Origin: Saccharomonospora azurea NA-128
Lineage (GTDB): Bacteria > Actinomycetota > Actinomycetes > Mycobacteriales > Pseudonocardiaceae
Direction of reading: 5' to 3'
Length of the DNA: 64,000 bases
Assembly (NCBI RefSeq): GCF_000231055.2
Contig: NZ_CM001466.1
Span: 2,953,608 to 3,017,607 of the forward strand
Below, piece by piece: positions 1 through 8,957 of this stretch; within the stretch, counting starts at the first letter, position 1; each line of letters begins with the position of its first letter. The position numbers and the translations under genes were made by a program. Under the pieces are notes generated by a model. That model had not been told where the DNA came from and made no database searches. It saw only the letters and a list, made by a program, of their open reading frames with translations.

Positions 1-1
1 G

Positions 2-2050
2 GGCGCCCGCCGCAGGGTGGCCCCACCACCTGGTGCCGCACCCGGCGCGCCACCCCCGCCACCGGGAACGCCTCCACGCGGAACGGGGCACGCTCCCCCG
101 GGTGGTCACCCACCGAACCCGCCGGCCGGACCGCACCCCGGAGCACCGTCGGCCGGGCCCAATCCCGTGGCGCCCCGGCGCGGCCGTACCGCACCGCCAC
201 GACGTCAACCGGTGAGGCCGTGGCGTCAGGAAGCACAGCGACGCCGACCCGCACCGCCGCCACCGAGGGACAGCGAGCGGACGATCTTCATCCCGCGGGA
301 ACGCGGCATCCCCCCGGGGGTGCGCTGGCCCGCGGCCGACCCGGACGTCCTCCGCCCCTACGACGAGCTCGCGACGCGGATGATGCCGCGGATCTCTGCG
401 GAGCCGATCGGGGAACGGCTTCCCGAGGTCCAGCTCGACCGGCCGAAGGACGACCAACAGAAGGCGCCGTCGCTGGCCAAGGCCAGTGGCCGGATGGCCA
501 TCGCCACGCTGACCAGCCGCATCACCGGCTTCGCCTGGAAGGTGATGCTGGCGTGGGTGGCCACGCTGGGTGTCCTCTACGACTCCTTCACTGTGGCCAA
601 CACCCTGCCGCTCATCATCAACGAGCTCCTGCTCGGCGGTGTGCTGACCAGCGTGGTCGTGCCGCTGCTCGTGCGGTCGCAGGACGACGAGGACGGCGGC
701 GAGGCCTACACCCAACGTCTGCTGACGCTCGCCATCACGGTGCTCGGTGTGGGCACCGTGGTCTCGACCGCGTGTGCGCCGTGGCTGACCGGGCTGCTGA
801 TGGACGACACCGGCGACGCCGACCCGCAGCTCGCGACCTGGTTCGCGTACCTGCTGCTGCCGGGTCTGTTGTTCTACGGGCTGTTCGCGGTGCTGTCGGC
901 CATCCTCAACGCCAAGCAGATCTTCGGTCCGGCCCAGTGGGCACCGGTGGTCAACAACCTCGTCATCTTCGCCACGATCGCCGCGTTCGCGGTGGTGCCG
1001 GGCGATCCGACGATCGTGCCGACGCAGATGACCGACCCGCAGGTGCTCGTGCTCGGCATCGGCGTGCTCACGGCGATGGTCGCGCAGGCCATGTTCCTCG
1101 TGCCCGCGCTGCGTCGTTCGGGCTTCACGTTCCAGTGGCGCTTCGGCCTCGACGAACGGCTGAAGGAGTTCGGCGGACTCGCCGCCTGGATTCTGGGTTA
1201 CGTCGCCGTGAGCCAGATCGGCATGGTGGTCAACACCCGCGTGCTCACGGGTGGGGCGGCCGGTGGTCCGTCGATCTACTCGAACGCGTGGCTGCTGTTC
1301 CAGCTGCCCTACGGCGTCATCGGCGTCTCGCTGCTCACCGCGCTCATGCCGAAGATGAGCCGGGCCGCGGCCGACGGCGATCACCGCAAACTCGTCGGCG
1401 ACCTGTCGTACGGCTCCCGCATCACCACGATCATGCTGATGCCGGTGTCGGCCGTCATGGCGGTGGCCGGGCCGTCGATCGGTGTGGCCCTGTTCGCCCT
1501 CGGCAAGGGGTCGGTGGAGGACGCGGAACGCCTTGGCCAGGCGCTGGCCGTGTCGGCGTTCGGCCTGGTGCCGTACGCGCTCGTGATGCTGCAGATGCGC
1601 GTGTTCTACGCCATGAAGGACTCGCGCACTCCGACGCTCATCATGTGCGTGATGACGGCGGTGAAGATCCCGCTGCTGTACCTCGCCGCCTCCGTCCTCG
1701 ACCCGGTCAACGTGGTGCTCGGCGTGATGATGGTGAACTCGCTGGTCTTCGTGGTCGGCGCCGTCATGGGCCAGGTGTGGCTCTGGGTGAAGCTCGGCAA
1801 CCTGCGGAGCAGGCGCGTGCTCGGCGTCATCCTGTTCACCGTCGTGGCGAGCGGCCTCGGCGCGCTCGCCGCGGCGCTGGTGGCGCAGCTCGTGCCGAAC
1901 CTGCTCGGCGACATCGGGACGGCGTGGGTGACGCTCGTCCTGCAGGGCGTCGTCGGCCTCGCGGTGTCCTTCGGGGTGCTGATCGCGTTGAAGGTGGACG
2001 AACTCGCGCCCGTGACGCGTCGGATTTCCGGTCTGCTCCGCCGCGGTTAA
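2..2050 (+). CDS. murJ: MurJ lipid II flippase (5' partial)
   Basis: Integral membrane flippase of the MurJ/MviN family, which moves lipid II across the cytoplasmic membrane for peptidoglycan synthesis. The frame is open to the window edge, so the true start probably lies upstream; a GTG at 17 has no clear ribosome binding site. The first ~150 residues are a cytoplasmic, Pro/Arg-rich, probably disordered extension. About 14 hydrophobic segments follow, starting around ASGRMAIATLTSRITGFAWK, which is the typical MurJ entry region. The protein ends directly after the last helix. It lacks the fused C-terminal pseudokinase of mycobacterial MviN; that domain is encoded by the next gene, 96 bases downstream, probably in the same transcript. 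Confidence 0.92.
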   Translation, partial: GARRRVAPPPGAAPGAPPPPPGTPPRGTGHAPPGGHPPNPPAGPHPGAPSAGPNPVAPRRGRTAPPRRQPVRPWRQEAQRRRPAPPPPRDSERTIFIPRERGIPPGVRWPAADPDVLRPYDELATRMMPRISAEPIGERLPEVQLDRPKDDQQKAPSLAKASGRMAIATLTSRITGFAWKVMLAWVATLGVLYDSFTVANTLPLIINELLLGGVLTSVVVPLLVRSQDDEDGGEAYTQRLLTLAITVLGVGTVVSTACAPWLTGLLMDDTGDADPQLATWFAYLLLPGLLFYGLFAVLSAILNAKQIFGPAQWAPVVNNLVIFATIAAFAVVPGDPTIVPTQMTDPQVLVLGIGVLTAMVAQAMFLVPALRRSGFTFQWRFGLDERLKEFGGLAAWILGYVAVSQIGMVVNTRVLTGGAAGGPSIYSNAWLLFQLPYGVIGVSLLTALMPKMSRAAADGDHRKLVGDLSYGSRITTIMLMPVSAVMAVAGPSIGVALFALGKGSVEDAERLGQALAVSAFGLVPYALVMLQMRVFYAMKDSRTPTLIMCVMTAVKIPLLYLAASVLDPVNVVLGVMMVNSLVFVVGAVMGQVWLWVKLGNLRSRRVLGVILFTVVASGLGALAAALVAQLVPNLLGDIGTAWVTLVLQGVVGLAVSFGVLIALKVDELAPVTRRISGLLRRG

Positions 2051-2146
2051 CCCGCTCGGCACGGATGCCACACGGTGACCGGCATCGTTCACGTACCCTT
2101 TTCGCAGGCACTGTGTGATGCGGGACAGCAGGGGGAGGGCGACCGA

Positions 2147-3682
2147 GTGGGCATCCGAACACACGGCGGATCGCTGGCACCCGGCGGGGTCGTCGGCGAC
2201 GGCCGGTACCGGCTGCTCGCGCAGTTCGGCATCGACGAACGCGTCGGCGCCCATCTGTGGAGAGCCCGGGACGGCCAGCTCCGCAGGGACGTCGCGCTGA
2301 CCATCCTCGTGGGTGACCCCGCCGACGTGGAAGCCGCTCGGCAGGGTCGGCGGACGCTCGAACGCGCGGCGCATGCGGCGAAGTTCACACATCCCAGCGT
2401 CGCCCGCGTTCTCGACGTCCTGACCCTCGGCAACGGCATCAGCTCCAGCGAGGGACTGCTGGGCATCGTCGTGTCCGAGTGGACCAAGGGCACCGACCTC
2501 GTCGACCTCGTCCACGAGAAGCGGATCGCGCCGAGTACCGCGGCGAGGATGGTGCAGGCGCTGGCCGAACCCGTCGAACGCGCCCACCAGTCGGGTCTCG
2601 TGCTCGGTATCGACCACCCGCAACGGCTGAGGGTGACCCCGGACGGCAGGCTCCGCCTGGCGTTCCCCGCCCCGCCTCCGGCCACGACGCTGCGCGACGA
2701 CGTCAAGGCACTCGGCGCGGTGCTGTACCTGCTGCTCACGGGCCGGTGGGCGCTTCCCGGCGGCCCGCCCGCGCTTCCCGCCGCACCGCGGGACCCCCAG
2801 GGGCAGCCCGTGCCACCGCACGTCCTCGAACCGCGCGTGCCGCAGGAGATGTCGGCGCTCGCGGTGCGCACCATCTCCGACGGCGGCCAGGGCGGCATCC
2901 GCACCAGCGCCGCCATCCTGCGCGTTCTGGACAAGGTCGCGTCGGCGGAGGAGCGCACCCGCAAGGAACCCGAGGCCGTCGAACCCGACGGCACGGTGTG
3001 GACCACCAAGAAGCCGGTCAAGGACGCCGCGCGTCGCCGCAAGCTGGCGCTCGGCGTGAGTGCGCTCGTCATCGCGGCCGTCGCGGCGCTCGCGTGGGTG
3101 GGCATGATGGCGATCAGCTTCTTCCGCGACGACCCGCCCTCGGGCCCGCCCGTCAACCTCGCCGAGCAGAGCGCCACCCAGAAGCCCGGGCAGGACGGCG
3201 ACGGCGACCAGGGCGACGGCGGCGACCAGGGCGGCTCGCTGGGCAGTCCCGTGAAGCCGTCCGAGGTGGCGGTCTTCAATCCCGAGGGCGAGGGCGACGG
3301 GGTGGCGGACGCCCCGAAGGCCGTCGACGGCGACGAGAGCACCGCCTGGGAAACCGACGAGTACCGCCAGCAGTTCCCGCTGTTCAAGACGGGTGTGGGA
3401 CTGCTCGCCTCGTTCGACGACTCCCTCGAACTCGGTGCTGTCCGGATCGTCTCCGACACCCCGGGCACGGAGGTCGAGATCCGGGTCGCCGACTCGGCCC
3501 AGCCCGAGCTGGAACAGACCACCACCGTGGCGTCGACCCGGCTGGAGAACGGGACCACCGAGGTGACGCTCGACGAACCCGCCAGCGGGCAGTACGTGCT
3601 CATCTGGATCAAGACCCTGGCGGGTGAAGCACCCGAGCTGCAGTCCCGGCTCGCGGAAGTCGCGTTTCTCCCGGTGAACTGA
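2147..3682 (+). CDS. Membrane pseudokinase with extracellular discoidin-like domain
   Basis: Ser/Thr kinase-like protein, probably catalytically dead. The start is the GTG at 2147, behind GGGGGAGGG; an upstream in-frame GTG at 2075 has no such site. Residues ~18-290 have a kinase-like layout, but the usual VAxK lysine reads VALTIL, no HRD motif is present (GIDHPQ instead), and no DFG is seen. One transmembrane helix follows (around LALGVSALVIAAVAALAWVG), then an Asp/Gly-rich linker, then a secreted ~150-residue F5/8 type C-like sugar-binding domain. This matches the C-terminal half of Mycobacterium tuberculosis MviN, whose phosphorylated pseudokinase binds FhaA. Here it is a separate gene after murJ. 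A role in regulating MurJ is inferred from that homology and context. Confidence 0.85.
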   Translation: MGIRTHGGSLAPGGVVGDGRYRLLAQFGIDERVGAHLWRARDGQLRRDVALTILVGDPADVEAARQGRRTLERAAHAAKFTHPSVARVLDVLTLGNGISSSEGLLGIVVSEWTKGTDLVDLVHEKRIAPSTAARMVQALAEPVERAHQSGLVLGIDHPQRLRVTPDGRLRLAFPAPPPATTLRDDVKALGAVLYLLLTGRWALPGGPPALPAAPRDPQGQPVPPHVLEPRVPQEMSALAVRTISDGGQGGIRTSAAILRVLDKVASAEERTRKEPEAVEPDGTVWTTKKPVKDAARRRKLALGVSALVIAAVAALAWVGMMAISFFRDDPPSGPPVNLAEQSATQKPGQDGDGDQGDGGDQGGSLGSPVKPSEVAVFNPEGEGDGVADAPKAVDGDESTAWETDEYRQQFPLFKTGVGLLASFDDSLELGAVRIVSDTPGTEVEIRVADSAQPELEQTTTVASTRLENGTTEVTLDEPASGQYVLIWIKTLAGEAPELQSRLAEVAFLPVN

Positions 3683-3763
3683 GTCCGTCATGACGGTCGG
3701 TGTTCGGGTGACGTCACAGAGGTCGACCGAACGGCGGGTCATCGACTTAGTACGCTCTGGCGG

Positions 3764-4366
3764 GTGACCGCAGCAGCGCCCACGGACGCCGATCTCATAG
3801 CCGCACACGCGGCCGGAGATCCTCACGCCTTCAACGAGCTCGTCCGGAGACATCGCGACCGGATGTGGGCTGTGGCCCTGCGCACAGTCCGCGATCCGGA
3901 AGAAGCAGCCGACGCCCTCCAGGACGCGTTCATCTCCGCCTTCCGCGCCGCCTCCAACTTCCGGGCCGAGTCCCAGGTCACGACCTGGCTGCACCGGATC
4001 GTGGTGAACGCGTGCCTCGATCGGGTAAGGCGCAGGCAGGCGCGTCCCACGGTGCCGTTGCCGGACACCTCCCACCAGGAACCCGCGGTACCTCGCGACT
4101 CCGTGTCGGAGCGCGAGACCCGCCTGGTCATCAAGGACGCACTCGACCAGTTGCCGGAAGAGCAGCGGGTGCCCATCGTGTTGGTGGACGTGGAGGGGTA
4201 CTCCGTCGCCGAGACGGCCCAGATGCTGGGTATCGCGCAGGGGACCGTGAAGAGCAGGTGCGCCCGAGGCCGGGCGAAACTGGCGAAACTTCTTGGTCAT
4301 CTACGGAACCCGAGCAACGAGGGTGACGTCCCAACTCACGAAAGCAAACACGGGGAGGGACGATGA
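3764..4366 (+). CDS. sigM: ECF RNA polymerase sigma factor SigM
   Basis: Extracytoplasmic-function sigma factor of about 200 residues. Region 2 (residues ~22-90) includes DAFISAFRAASNFRAESQVTTWLHRI, shown here only for orientation in parts: DAFISAFRAA and TTWLHRIVVNACLDRVRR. Region 4 (residues ~125-175) includes QLPEEQRVPIVL and the helix-turn-helix YSVAETAQMLGIAQGTVKSR. The GTG start has no clear ribosome binding site, so leaderless translation is possible. The stop overlaps the start of the anti-sigma gene in an ATGA, the usual cotranscribed and translationally coupled arrangement. The position after murJ and before trxBA matches mycobacterial sigM, which controls membrane and secreted proteins. 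Confidence 0.9.
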   Translation: MTAAAPTDADLIAAHAAGDPHAFNELVRRHRDRMWAVALRTVRDPEEAADALQDAFISAFRAASNFRAESQVTTWLHRIVVNACLDRVRRRQARPTVPLPDTSHQEPAVPRDSVSERETRLVIKDALDQLPEEQRVPIVLVDVEGYSVAETAQMLGIAQGTVKSRCARGRAKLAKLLGHLRNPSNEGDVPTHESKHGEGR

Positions 4367-5193
4367 CGGACGTGAGCAGGGGGCATGGCGGGACCGTCGG
4401 CCCCCCATGGTCTGTCGACGTGCTCGCCGACCTGCACGCAGGAGTCTTGGACGAGCAGGACGCGGCCGAACTGTGGCCTCGGGTGAACGCGGACCCGGAC
4501 GCTCGGGCGATCATCGACGCCCTGGAGTCCACCACGTCCGATCTCTCCGGCTTCGCCGACCTGGACGTCGTGCCCATGCCCGCCGATGTCGCGAGCCGGA
4601 TCGACGCGGCCCTGGAACGCGAACGGCAAGCGCAGGCACCGGGATCGAGCACGGCTGTGACTCCGCCGACTCAGCCGCCTCAGTCTCCGGCGCAGGGTTC
4701 GAACGTCGTGAGCCTCGACGCCGCCCGCGCACGGCGCAACAAGCGCCTCGGCTGGGGCGCCGGGTTCCTGGCCGCCGCGGCAGCCGTGGTCGCGGCCGTC
4801 CTCGTCGTGGTGCCCGGCACCGGCACCGACCAGGGCGGGGACAACCTCGCCCAGCCACCCGCGCCGGAGCCGTCGTCCGGAGCCGGGAACGCACCGCCGG
4901 TGGCCGTCGACAGCGGCAACGTCTCCGCCGCGATCGGTGACATCAGCGGGGTCCGGGACTTCGGCCCGTTGGAGAACGAGCAGCGCCTCGACGCGTGCCT
5001 GGAGGCCAACGGTGTCGATCCCGCCGTGCAACCCGTCGGGTTCCGCCCTGTGACCGTGGACGGTGAGCAGGCCGTCGTCGTGCTGCTCACCACGGGTCAG
5101 CGGGGTCAACTGCGGGTACTGGCGCTCGCGCCGGACTGCGGCCCCGAGGACCCCGGCACGTTGATGGACGAGACGGTCGGCCACCAGGGCTGA
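4363..5193 (+). CDS. Anti-sigma-M factor, single-pass membrane protein
   Basis: Probable anti-sigma factor for SigM, overlapping it by four bases. The N-terminal ~100 residues are cytoplasmic and acidic, with a short helical block (WSVDVLADLHAGVLDEQDAA and VMPADVASRIDAALERERQ-type segments) like that of mycobacterial RsmA. No ZAS zinc motif (HxxxCxxC) is visible. One transmembrane helix lies near residues 127-148 (WGAGFLAAAAAVVAAVLVVV). The C-terminal ~125 residues are outside the cell, with a pair of cysteines (LDACLEANG and LAPDCGPED) that could form a disulfide. The assignment rests mainly on coupling to sigM and on topology. The ligand or stress sensed is unknown. Confidence 0.82.
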   Translation: MTDVSRGHGGTVGPPWSVDVLADLHAGVLDEQDAAELWPRVNADPDARAIIDALESTTSDLSGFADLDVVPMPADVASRIDAALERERQAQAPGSSTAVTPPTQPPQSPAQGSNVVSLDAARARRNKRLGWGAGFLAAAAAVVAAVLVVVPGTGTDQGGDNLAQPPAPEPSSGAGNAPPVAVDSGNVSAAIGDISGVRDFGPLENEQRLDACLEANGVDPAVQPVGFRPVTVDGEQAVVVLLTTGQRGQLRVLALAPDCGPEDPGTLMDETVGHQG

Positions 5194-5226
5194 GCGACAC
5201 GGGTGCCCTCCGCCGGACGACGCGCC

Positions 5227-5253
5227 GGGAACAGTCACGCCTACGATGCTGTT
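5227..5253 (+). promoter_or_regulatory. SigR/SigH-type promoter of trxBA
   Basis: GGGAAC at 5227-5232 is followed by an 18-base spacer and GTTG at 5251. This matches the disulfide-stress sigma consensus of actinobacteria (SigR in Streptomyces, SigH in mycobacteria: GGGAAY, N16-18, GTT). It lies 63 bases upstream of the trxB start, and trxBA is a classic target of that sigma factor. The match was found by eye and is not experimentally tested. Confidence 0.72.
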
Positions 5254-5315
5254 GACCAGGGTGAGCAGGCAGTGATCCGACGCGGTTTCTGACGCGTCGA
5301 GTGCGGAGGGCGCAG

Positions 5316-6311
5316 GTGAGCGAAGACATTCGAAACCTCATCATCGTGGGGTCCGGCCCCGCGGGTTACACGGCCGCGGTGTACGCGGCCCGCGCGCAGC
5401 TCGAACCGCTGGTGTTCGAGGGCACGCAGTACGGCGGGGCGCTGATGACCACGACCGAGGTCGAGAACTACCCCGGGTTCCGTTCCGGCATCCAGGGGCC
5501 CGACCTCATGGAGGAGATGAGGGAGCAGGCGAAGGTCTTCGGCGCCGAACTGCGGCAGGAGGACGTCGAAGAACTCGACCTGACCGGACCCGTGAAGTAC
5601 GTCACGGCGCACGGCAAGCGGTACGCGGCACGCGCGGTCGTCCTCGCGATGGGCGCCGCGCCGCGGTACCTGCACGTGCCCGGTGAGCAGGAACTGCTCG
5701 GCCGCGGCGTCTCGTCGTGTGCGACCTGCGACGGGTTCTTCTTCCGCGACCAGGACATCGCGGTGGTCGGCGGCGGCGACTCGGCGATGGAGGAGGCGCT
5801 CTTCCTCACCAAGTTCGCGCGCAACGTCACGATCGTCCACCGTCGTGACGAGTTCCGTGCCTCGAAGATCATGTTGGAGCGTGCGCGCGCCAACGAGAAG
5901 ATCAAGTGGAAGCTGAACTCGCAGGTCACCGAGGTGCTCGGCGACAACGGCAAGGTGGGCGGTCTGAAGCTGCGCGACACCGTCACCGGCGAGGAGTCCA
6001 CCCTGGACGTCACCGGCTTCTTCCTCGCCATCGGCCACGACCCCCGCAGCGATCTCGTGCGCGGACAGGTGGAGCTCGACGAGGACGGCTACGTTCTCGC
6101 GAAGGGCCGCGGTTCCTACACCAACCTCGACGGCGTCTTCGCCGCGGGCGACCTGGTGGACCGCACCTACCGCCAGGCCATCACGGCGGCGGGCTCCGGC
6201 TGCGCGGCCGCCATCGACGCGGAACGCTGGCTCGCCGAGAACGCCGACGTCGCCGAGGCGAACGAAAGTGCCGAACTCGTGGGCGGCGGCTACGCCGCTC
6301 GCGCCAACTGA
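5316..6311 (+). CDS. trxB: Thioredoxin-disulfide reductase
   Basis: FAD- and NADPH-dependent flavoprotein that reduces TrxA. It is about 331 residues, the usual length for the low-molecular-weight bacterial type. The start is the GTG at 5316 after GGAGGG; the GTG at 5301 overlaps that ribosome binding site. The FAD-binding motif is at the N-terminus ([18 protein letters not shown]), the redox-active CATC is at residues 135-138, and the NADPH-binding [13 protein letters not shown] and the C-terminal FAD motif [10 protein letters not shown] follow. trxA lies 28 bases downstream, so the two form an operon. A SigR/SigH-type promoter precedes it. Confidence 0.96.
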   Translation: MSEDIRNLIIVGSGPAGYTAAVYAARAQLEPLVFEGTQYGGALMTTTEVENYPGFRSGIQGPDLMEEMREQAKVFGAELRQEDVEELDLTGPVKYVTAHGKRYAARAVVLAMGAAPRYLHVPGEQELLGRGVSSCATCDGFFFRDQDIAVVGGGDSAMEEALFLTKFARNVTIVHRRDEFRASKIMLERARANEKIKWKLNSQVTEVLGDNGKVGGLKLRDTVTGEESTLDVTGFFLAIGHDPRSDLVRGQVELDEDGYVLAKGRGSYTNLDGVFAAGDLVDRTYRQAITAAGSGCAAAIDAERWLAENADVAEANESAELVGGGYAARAN

Positions 6312-6339
6312 CCCCGGTCGAACCACGACAGGAGAGAAG

Positions 6340-6666
6340 ATGACGAACACCGTTGCGGTGACCGACTCGACCTTCGCCGACGAGGTCCTCAAGCACGACA
6401 AGCCCGTGCTCGTGGACTTCTGGGCGACGTGGTGCGGACCGTGCAAGATGGTCGCGCCGGTGCTGGAGGAGATCGCCGCCGAGCACGGCGACAAGCTCCG
6501 GATCGCGAAGCTCGACACCGACGCGAACCCGAACACGGCCAGGGACTACCAGGTCATGTCCATTCCCACCATGATCCTCTTCCAGGACGGCAAGCCGGTG
6601 AAGCAGATCGTGGGAGCGAAGCCGAAGGCAGCGCTGCTGTCCGACCTCGCGGACGTGTTGCAGTAA
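6340..6666 (+). CDS. trxA: Thioredoxin
   Basis: Small 108-residue thioredoxin reduced by the adjacent TrxB; it keeps cytoplasmic protein thiols reduced. The active site WCGPCK is at residues 31-36. The cis-proline loop MSIPTMILF and the following KQIVGA are typical. The ATG at 6340 follows GGAGAGAAG. The gene ends shortly before a strong hairpin terminator, so trxBA is a self-contained unit. Confidence 0.97.
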   Translation: MTNTVAVTDSTFADEVLKHDKPVLVDFWATWCGPCKMVAPVLEEIAAEHGDKLRIAKLDTDANPNTARDYQVMSIPTMILFQDGKPVKQIVGAKPKAALLSDLADVLQ

Positions 6667-6689
6667 GGCGACGCGGTCACGAAGATTCG

Positions 6690-6730
6690 AACCCGGGAAG
6701 CGCCCATCCGGTGGCGCTCCCGGGTTTTCT
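6690..6730 (+). terminator. Rho-independent terminator after trxA
   Basis: AACCCGGGAAGCGCC pairs with GGCGCTCCCGGGTT across an 8-base loop, with one bulged A, and is followed by TTTCTTTC. It lies 24 bases after the trxA stop. Confidence 0.85.
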
Positions 6731-6884
6731 TTCGTTCGGCCATCCGTGTGGGTTATGCGGCGACATAGCCCTTCGTCCTCACGCTCCGTTCGCACGGCAC
6801 AATAGACGTGGAATAGGCCCCCGGCCGACGAGAATCTGCACAACCAACGAGCGCACTTGGTGCCCAAGGAATAGCGAGGAGTGC

Positions 6885-8033
6885 ATGCGGGTACTCCGCC
6901 GCGGCGACACCGGACCGGAAGTCGCCGAGATCAGGTCCATGCTGTCGGCGCTGGAACTCCTTCCGCGCAGCGACGAGGCGAACGGACACGGCTCGACCTT
7001 CGACCTGGCGGTCGAACACGCCGTTCGCGCCTTCCAGCAGCAACGCGGGCTCATCACGGACGGGGTGGTCGGCCCGGCCACCTACCGGGCGCTACGCGGC
7101 TCGACCTACCACCTCGGCAGCAGGCCGCTGGCGTACCTCGTGTCGTCGCCGGTGCACGGGGATGACGTGTTCGCGCTGCAGGAACGGCTGACCGAGCTGG
7201 GCTATGACGCCGGGCGACCGGACGGCGGTTTCGGTCCTCAGACCGAACGTGCCCTGAAGAACTTCCAACGCGACTACGGGCTGGTGGTGGACGGCATCTG
7301 TGGGCCGGCGACCGTGCGGGCGTTGCGGCAGCTGTCGCCGCGCGCGCGTGGTGGCCGGCCGGTCTTCCTGCGCGAGCAGGAGCATCTGCGCAGGTCCGGC
7401 CCGCGCCTCCGCGGCAAGCGGATCGTCATCGACCCGGGGCACGGTGGTCCCGACCTGGGTGTGTCGGTCGCCGGCGTGAACGAGTCGGCCGTCGTCTGGG
7501 ATCTGGCTCGCCGCCTGGAGGGCCGGATGAAGGCCACCGGCATGGAGGCGCTCATCTCGCGTGGCCCGGACCACAGCCCGTCGGAGCTGCAGCGCGCCCA
7601 GTTCGCCAACGACGCCGGTGCGGACCTCTTCCTCTCGCTGCACTGCGACGGCAACCGATCGCCCCGCGCGCAGGGGGTCGCGAGCTTCCACTTCGGCACC
7701 GGCAACGGCACGACGTCGACGGTCGGCGAGTTGCTGGCGGGCTACATCCAGCGGGAGCTCGCGGCCCGCACGGGCCTGCTCGACTGCCGCACCCACCCGA
7801 AGACGTGGGACATCTTCACGCGCACCCGCTGCCCCGCGGTACGAGTGGAGATCGGCTACCTGACCAACCCCGACGACCGGGCGCGAATGTCGGATCCGGC
7901 GTTCCGCGACGTGGTCGCCGAGGGCATCCTCATCGCGGTGAAACGGCTGTACCTGCTGGGGGAGAACGACCAGCCCACGGGCACCTTCACGTTCGCCGAC
8001 GTCCTGGCCCACGAACTGCTCAAGACCGAGTGA
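6885..8033 (+). CDS. cwlM: CwlM, amidase-fold regulator of peptidoglycan synthesis
   Basis: About 382 residues, starting at the ATG at 6885 behind GCGAGGAG. Two peptidoglycan-binding repeats (residues ~5-70 and ~87-150) precede an N-acetylmuramoyl-L-alanine amidase 3 domain (~180-365). The amidase zinc and catalytic residues are kept: H186 in DPGHGG, E200 in VNES, H253 in SLHCDGN and E322 in VEIGYLTN. There is no signal peptide, which matches mycobacterial CwlM. That protein is cytoplasmic, is phosphorylated by PknB, and stimulates MurA. Gene position (after trxA, before parB) matches too. Whether this protein retains hydrolase activity cannot be told from sequence. Confidence 0.9.
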   Translation: MRVLRRGDTGPEVAEIRSMLSALELLPRSDEANGHGSTFDLAVEHAVRAFQQQRGLITDGVVGPATYRALRGSTYHLGSRPLAYLVSSPVHGDDVFALQERLTELGYDAGRPDGGFGPQTERALKNFQRDYGLVVDGICGPATVRALRQLSPRARGGRPVFLREQEHLRRSGPRLRGKRIVIDPGHGGPDLGVSVAGVNESAVVWDLARRLEGRMKATGMEALISRGPDHSPSELQRAQFANDAGADLFLSLHCDGNRSPRAQGVASFHFGTGNGTTSTVGELLAGYIQRELAARTGLLDCRTHPKTWDIFTRTRCPAVRVEIGYLTNPDDRARMSDPAFRDVVAEGILIAVKRLYLLGENDQPTGTFTFADVLAHELLKTE

Positions 8034-8057
8034 GCCCGCGCCGGCACTGAACCTGTG

Positions 8058-8098
8058 CACAACCTGTGGATAACTGGTCGAGTTATCCACAGGTTGTG
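8058..8098. promoter_or_regulatory. Perfect 18-bp inverted repeat carrying two DnaA boxes
   Basis: CACAACCTGTGGATAACT (8058-8075), a GGTCG loop, then the exact reverse complement (8081-8098). Each arm contains a perfect TTATCCACA DnaA box, in divergent orientation. It sits between the convergent cwlM and acetyltransferase genes, so it may also end both transcripts as a bidirectional hairpin, although no clear T-tract follows. Confidence 0.75.
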
Positions 8099-8112
8099 TG
8101 TTGTTCGGACTC

Positions 8113-8751
8113 CTAAGCGCGGACGGCGCTGGACTCGGCTGTGGTGACGCTCACCTGTCCCAGCAACCGCTCCAACGCGGCCTCGACGTCCGCCTTCCAG
8201 GAGATGCCCGCCCGCAGCTCCATCCGCAACCTCGGCCAGCGCGGATGGGGGCGCACGGTCTTGAATCCCACGCTGCGCAGGAAACCGGCGGGCACCACGC
8301 ACACGTGCTCGTCGCCGGACTCCTCCTCGGTCGCGTCCCCGAACGCCTCGATCGCCCGCACCCCACGGCCCGTCAGGTCGGCGACCACCGCCTGCACGAG
8401 CGCCCGCCCGAGACCGCTCCCGCGGAACTCGGGCAGCACGTGGAACGCGGTGAGCAGCACGGCGTCGGCACTCGGCGGTGACGTCGGGAAGGCCGCGGCA
8501 CGCGGGACGGCGTTCGGCGGGGCGTAGAGCACGAAACCCACCGGGATCTCGCCGCTGTAGACGATCCGGCCGCACGAACCCCATTCGAGCAGCACCGACG
8601 ACACCCAGGCCTCCTTCTCGACCTCGGTCTCGCCGAACTGCTCCACCTGTTCCCTCAGGTGCGGAGGGACCTCCCAGTACACGCAGCGCCTGCACCGGCG
8701 TGGAAGCTGCTCCAGGTTGTCCAGCGTGACGCCCACGACCCGTCGCGGCAC
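8113..8751 (-). CDS. GNAT family N-acetyltransferase
   Basis: About 212-residue acetyltransferase. The GTG at 8751 follows GGGGGAGGTTCT, so the longer frame to 8802 is rejected. The acetyl-CoA motif is FHVLPEFRGSGLGRALVQAV, near residues 105-124. The N-terminus carries a Cys pair in CRRCVYWE, a feature of an actinobacterial subfamily found next to parB (M. tuberculosis Rv3916c occupies the same position). A mid-region loop (DATEEESGDEHVCV) is acidic. The substrate is unknown. It converges with cwlM and diverges from the aminotransferase gene. Confidence 0.85.
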   Translation of the reverse strand: MPRRVVGVTLDNLEQLPRRCRRCVYWEVPPHLREQVEQFGETEVEKEAWVSSVLLEWGSCGRIVYSGEIPVGFVLYAPPNAVPRAAAFPTSPPSADAVLLTAFHVLPEFRGSGLGRALVQAVVADLTGRGVRAIEAFGDATEEESGDEHVCVVPAGFLRSVGFKTVRPHPRWPRLRMELRAGISWKADVEAALERLLGQVSVTTAESSAVRA

Positions 8752-8957
8752 AGAACCTCCCCCACGATGAGATGTCTCGCCTGTGATCGAGGCGCACAGC
8801 ATGTCGACGCCGAAAGCCCCGCCCGAGCATATGGGTCTGTGAGAAGCCCCGCCAAGACCGGAGTACGACGAGGGACTGAAGTTACACTCGAAGACACGCC
8901 TTCAGCAGGGATGCCCCGATCGACATGCTTTCTTAGCGAAGCGGAAGCGATGTGTCC

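Noticed and set aside
2075-2146. Upstream GTG at 2075 as the start of the pseudokinase
   Set aside because: GGGGGAGGG stands just before the GTG at 2147, and the 24 extra residues do not look like the start of this family.
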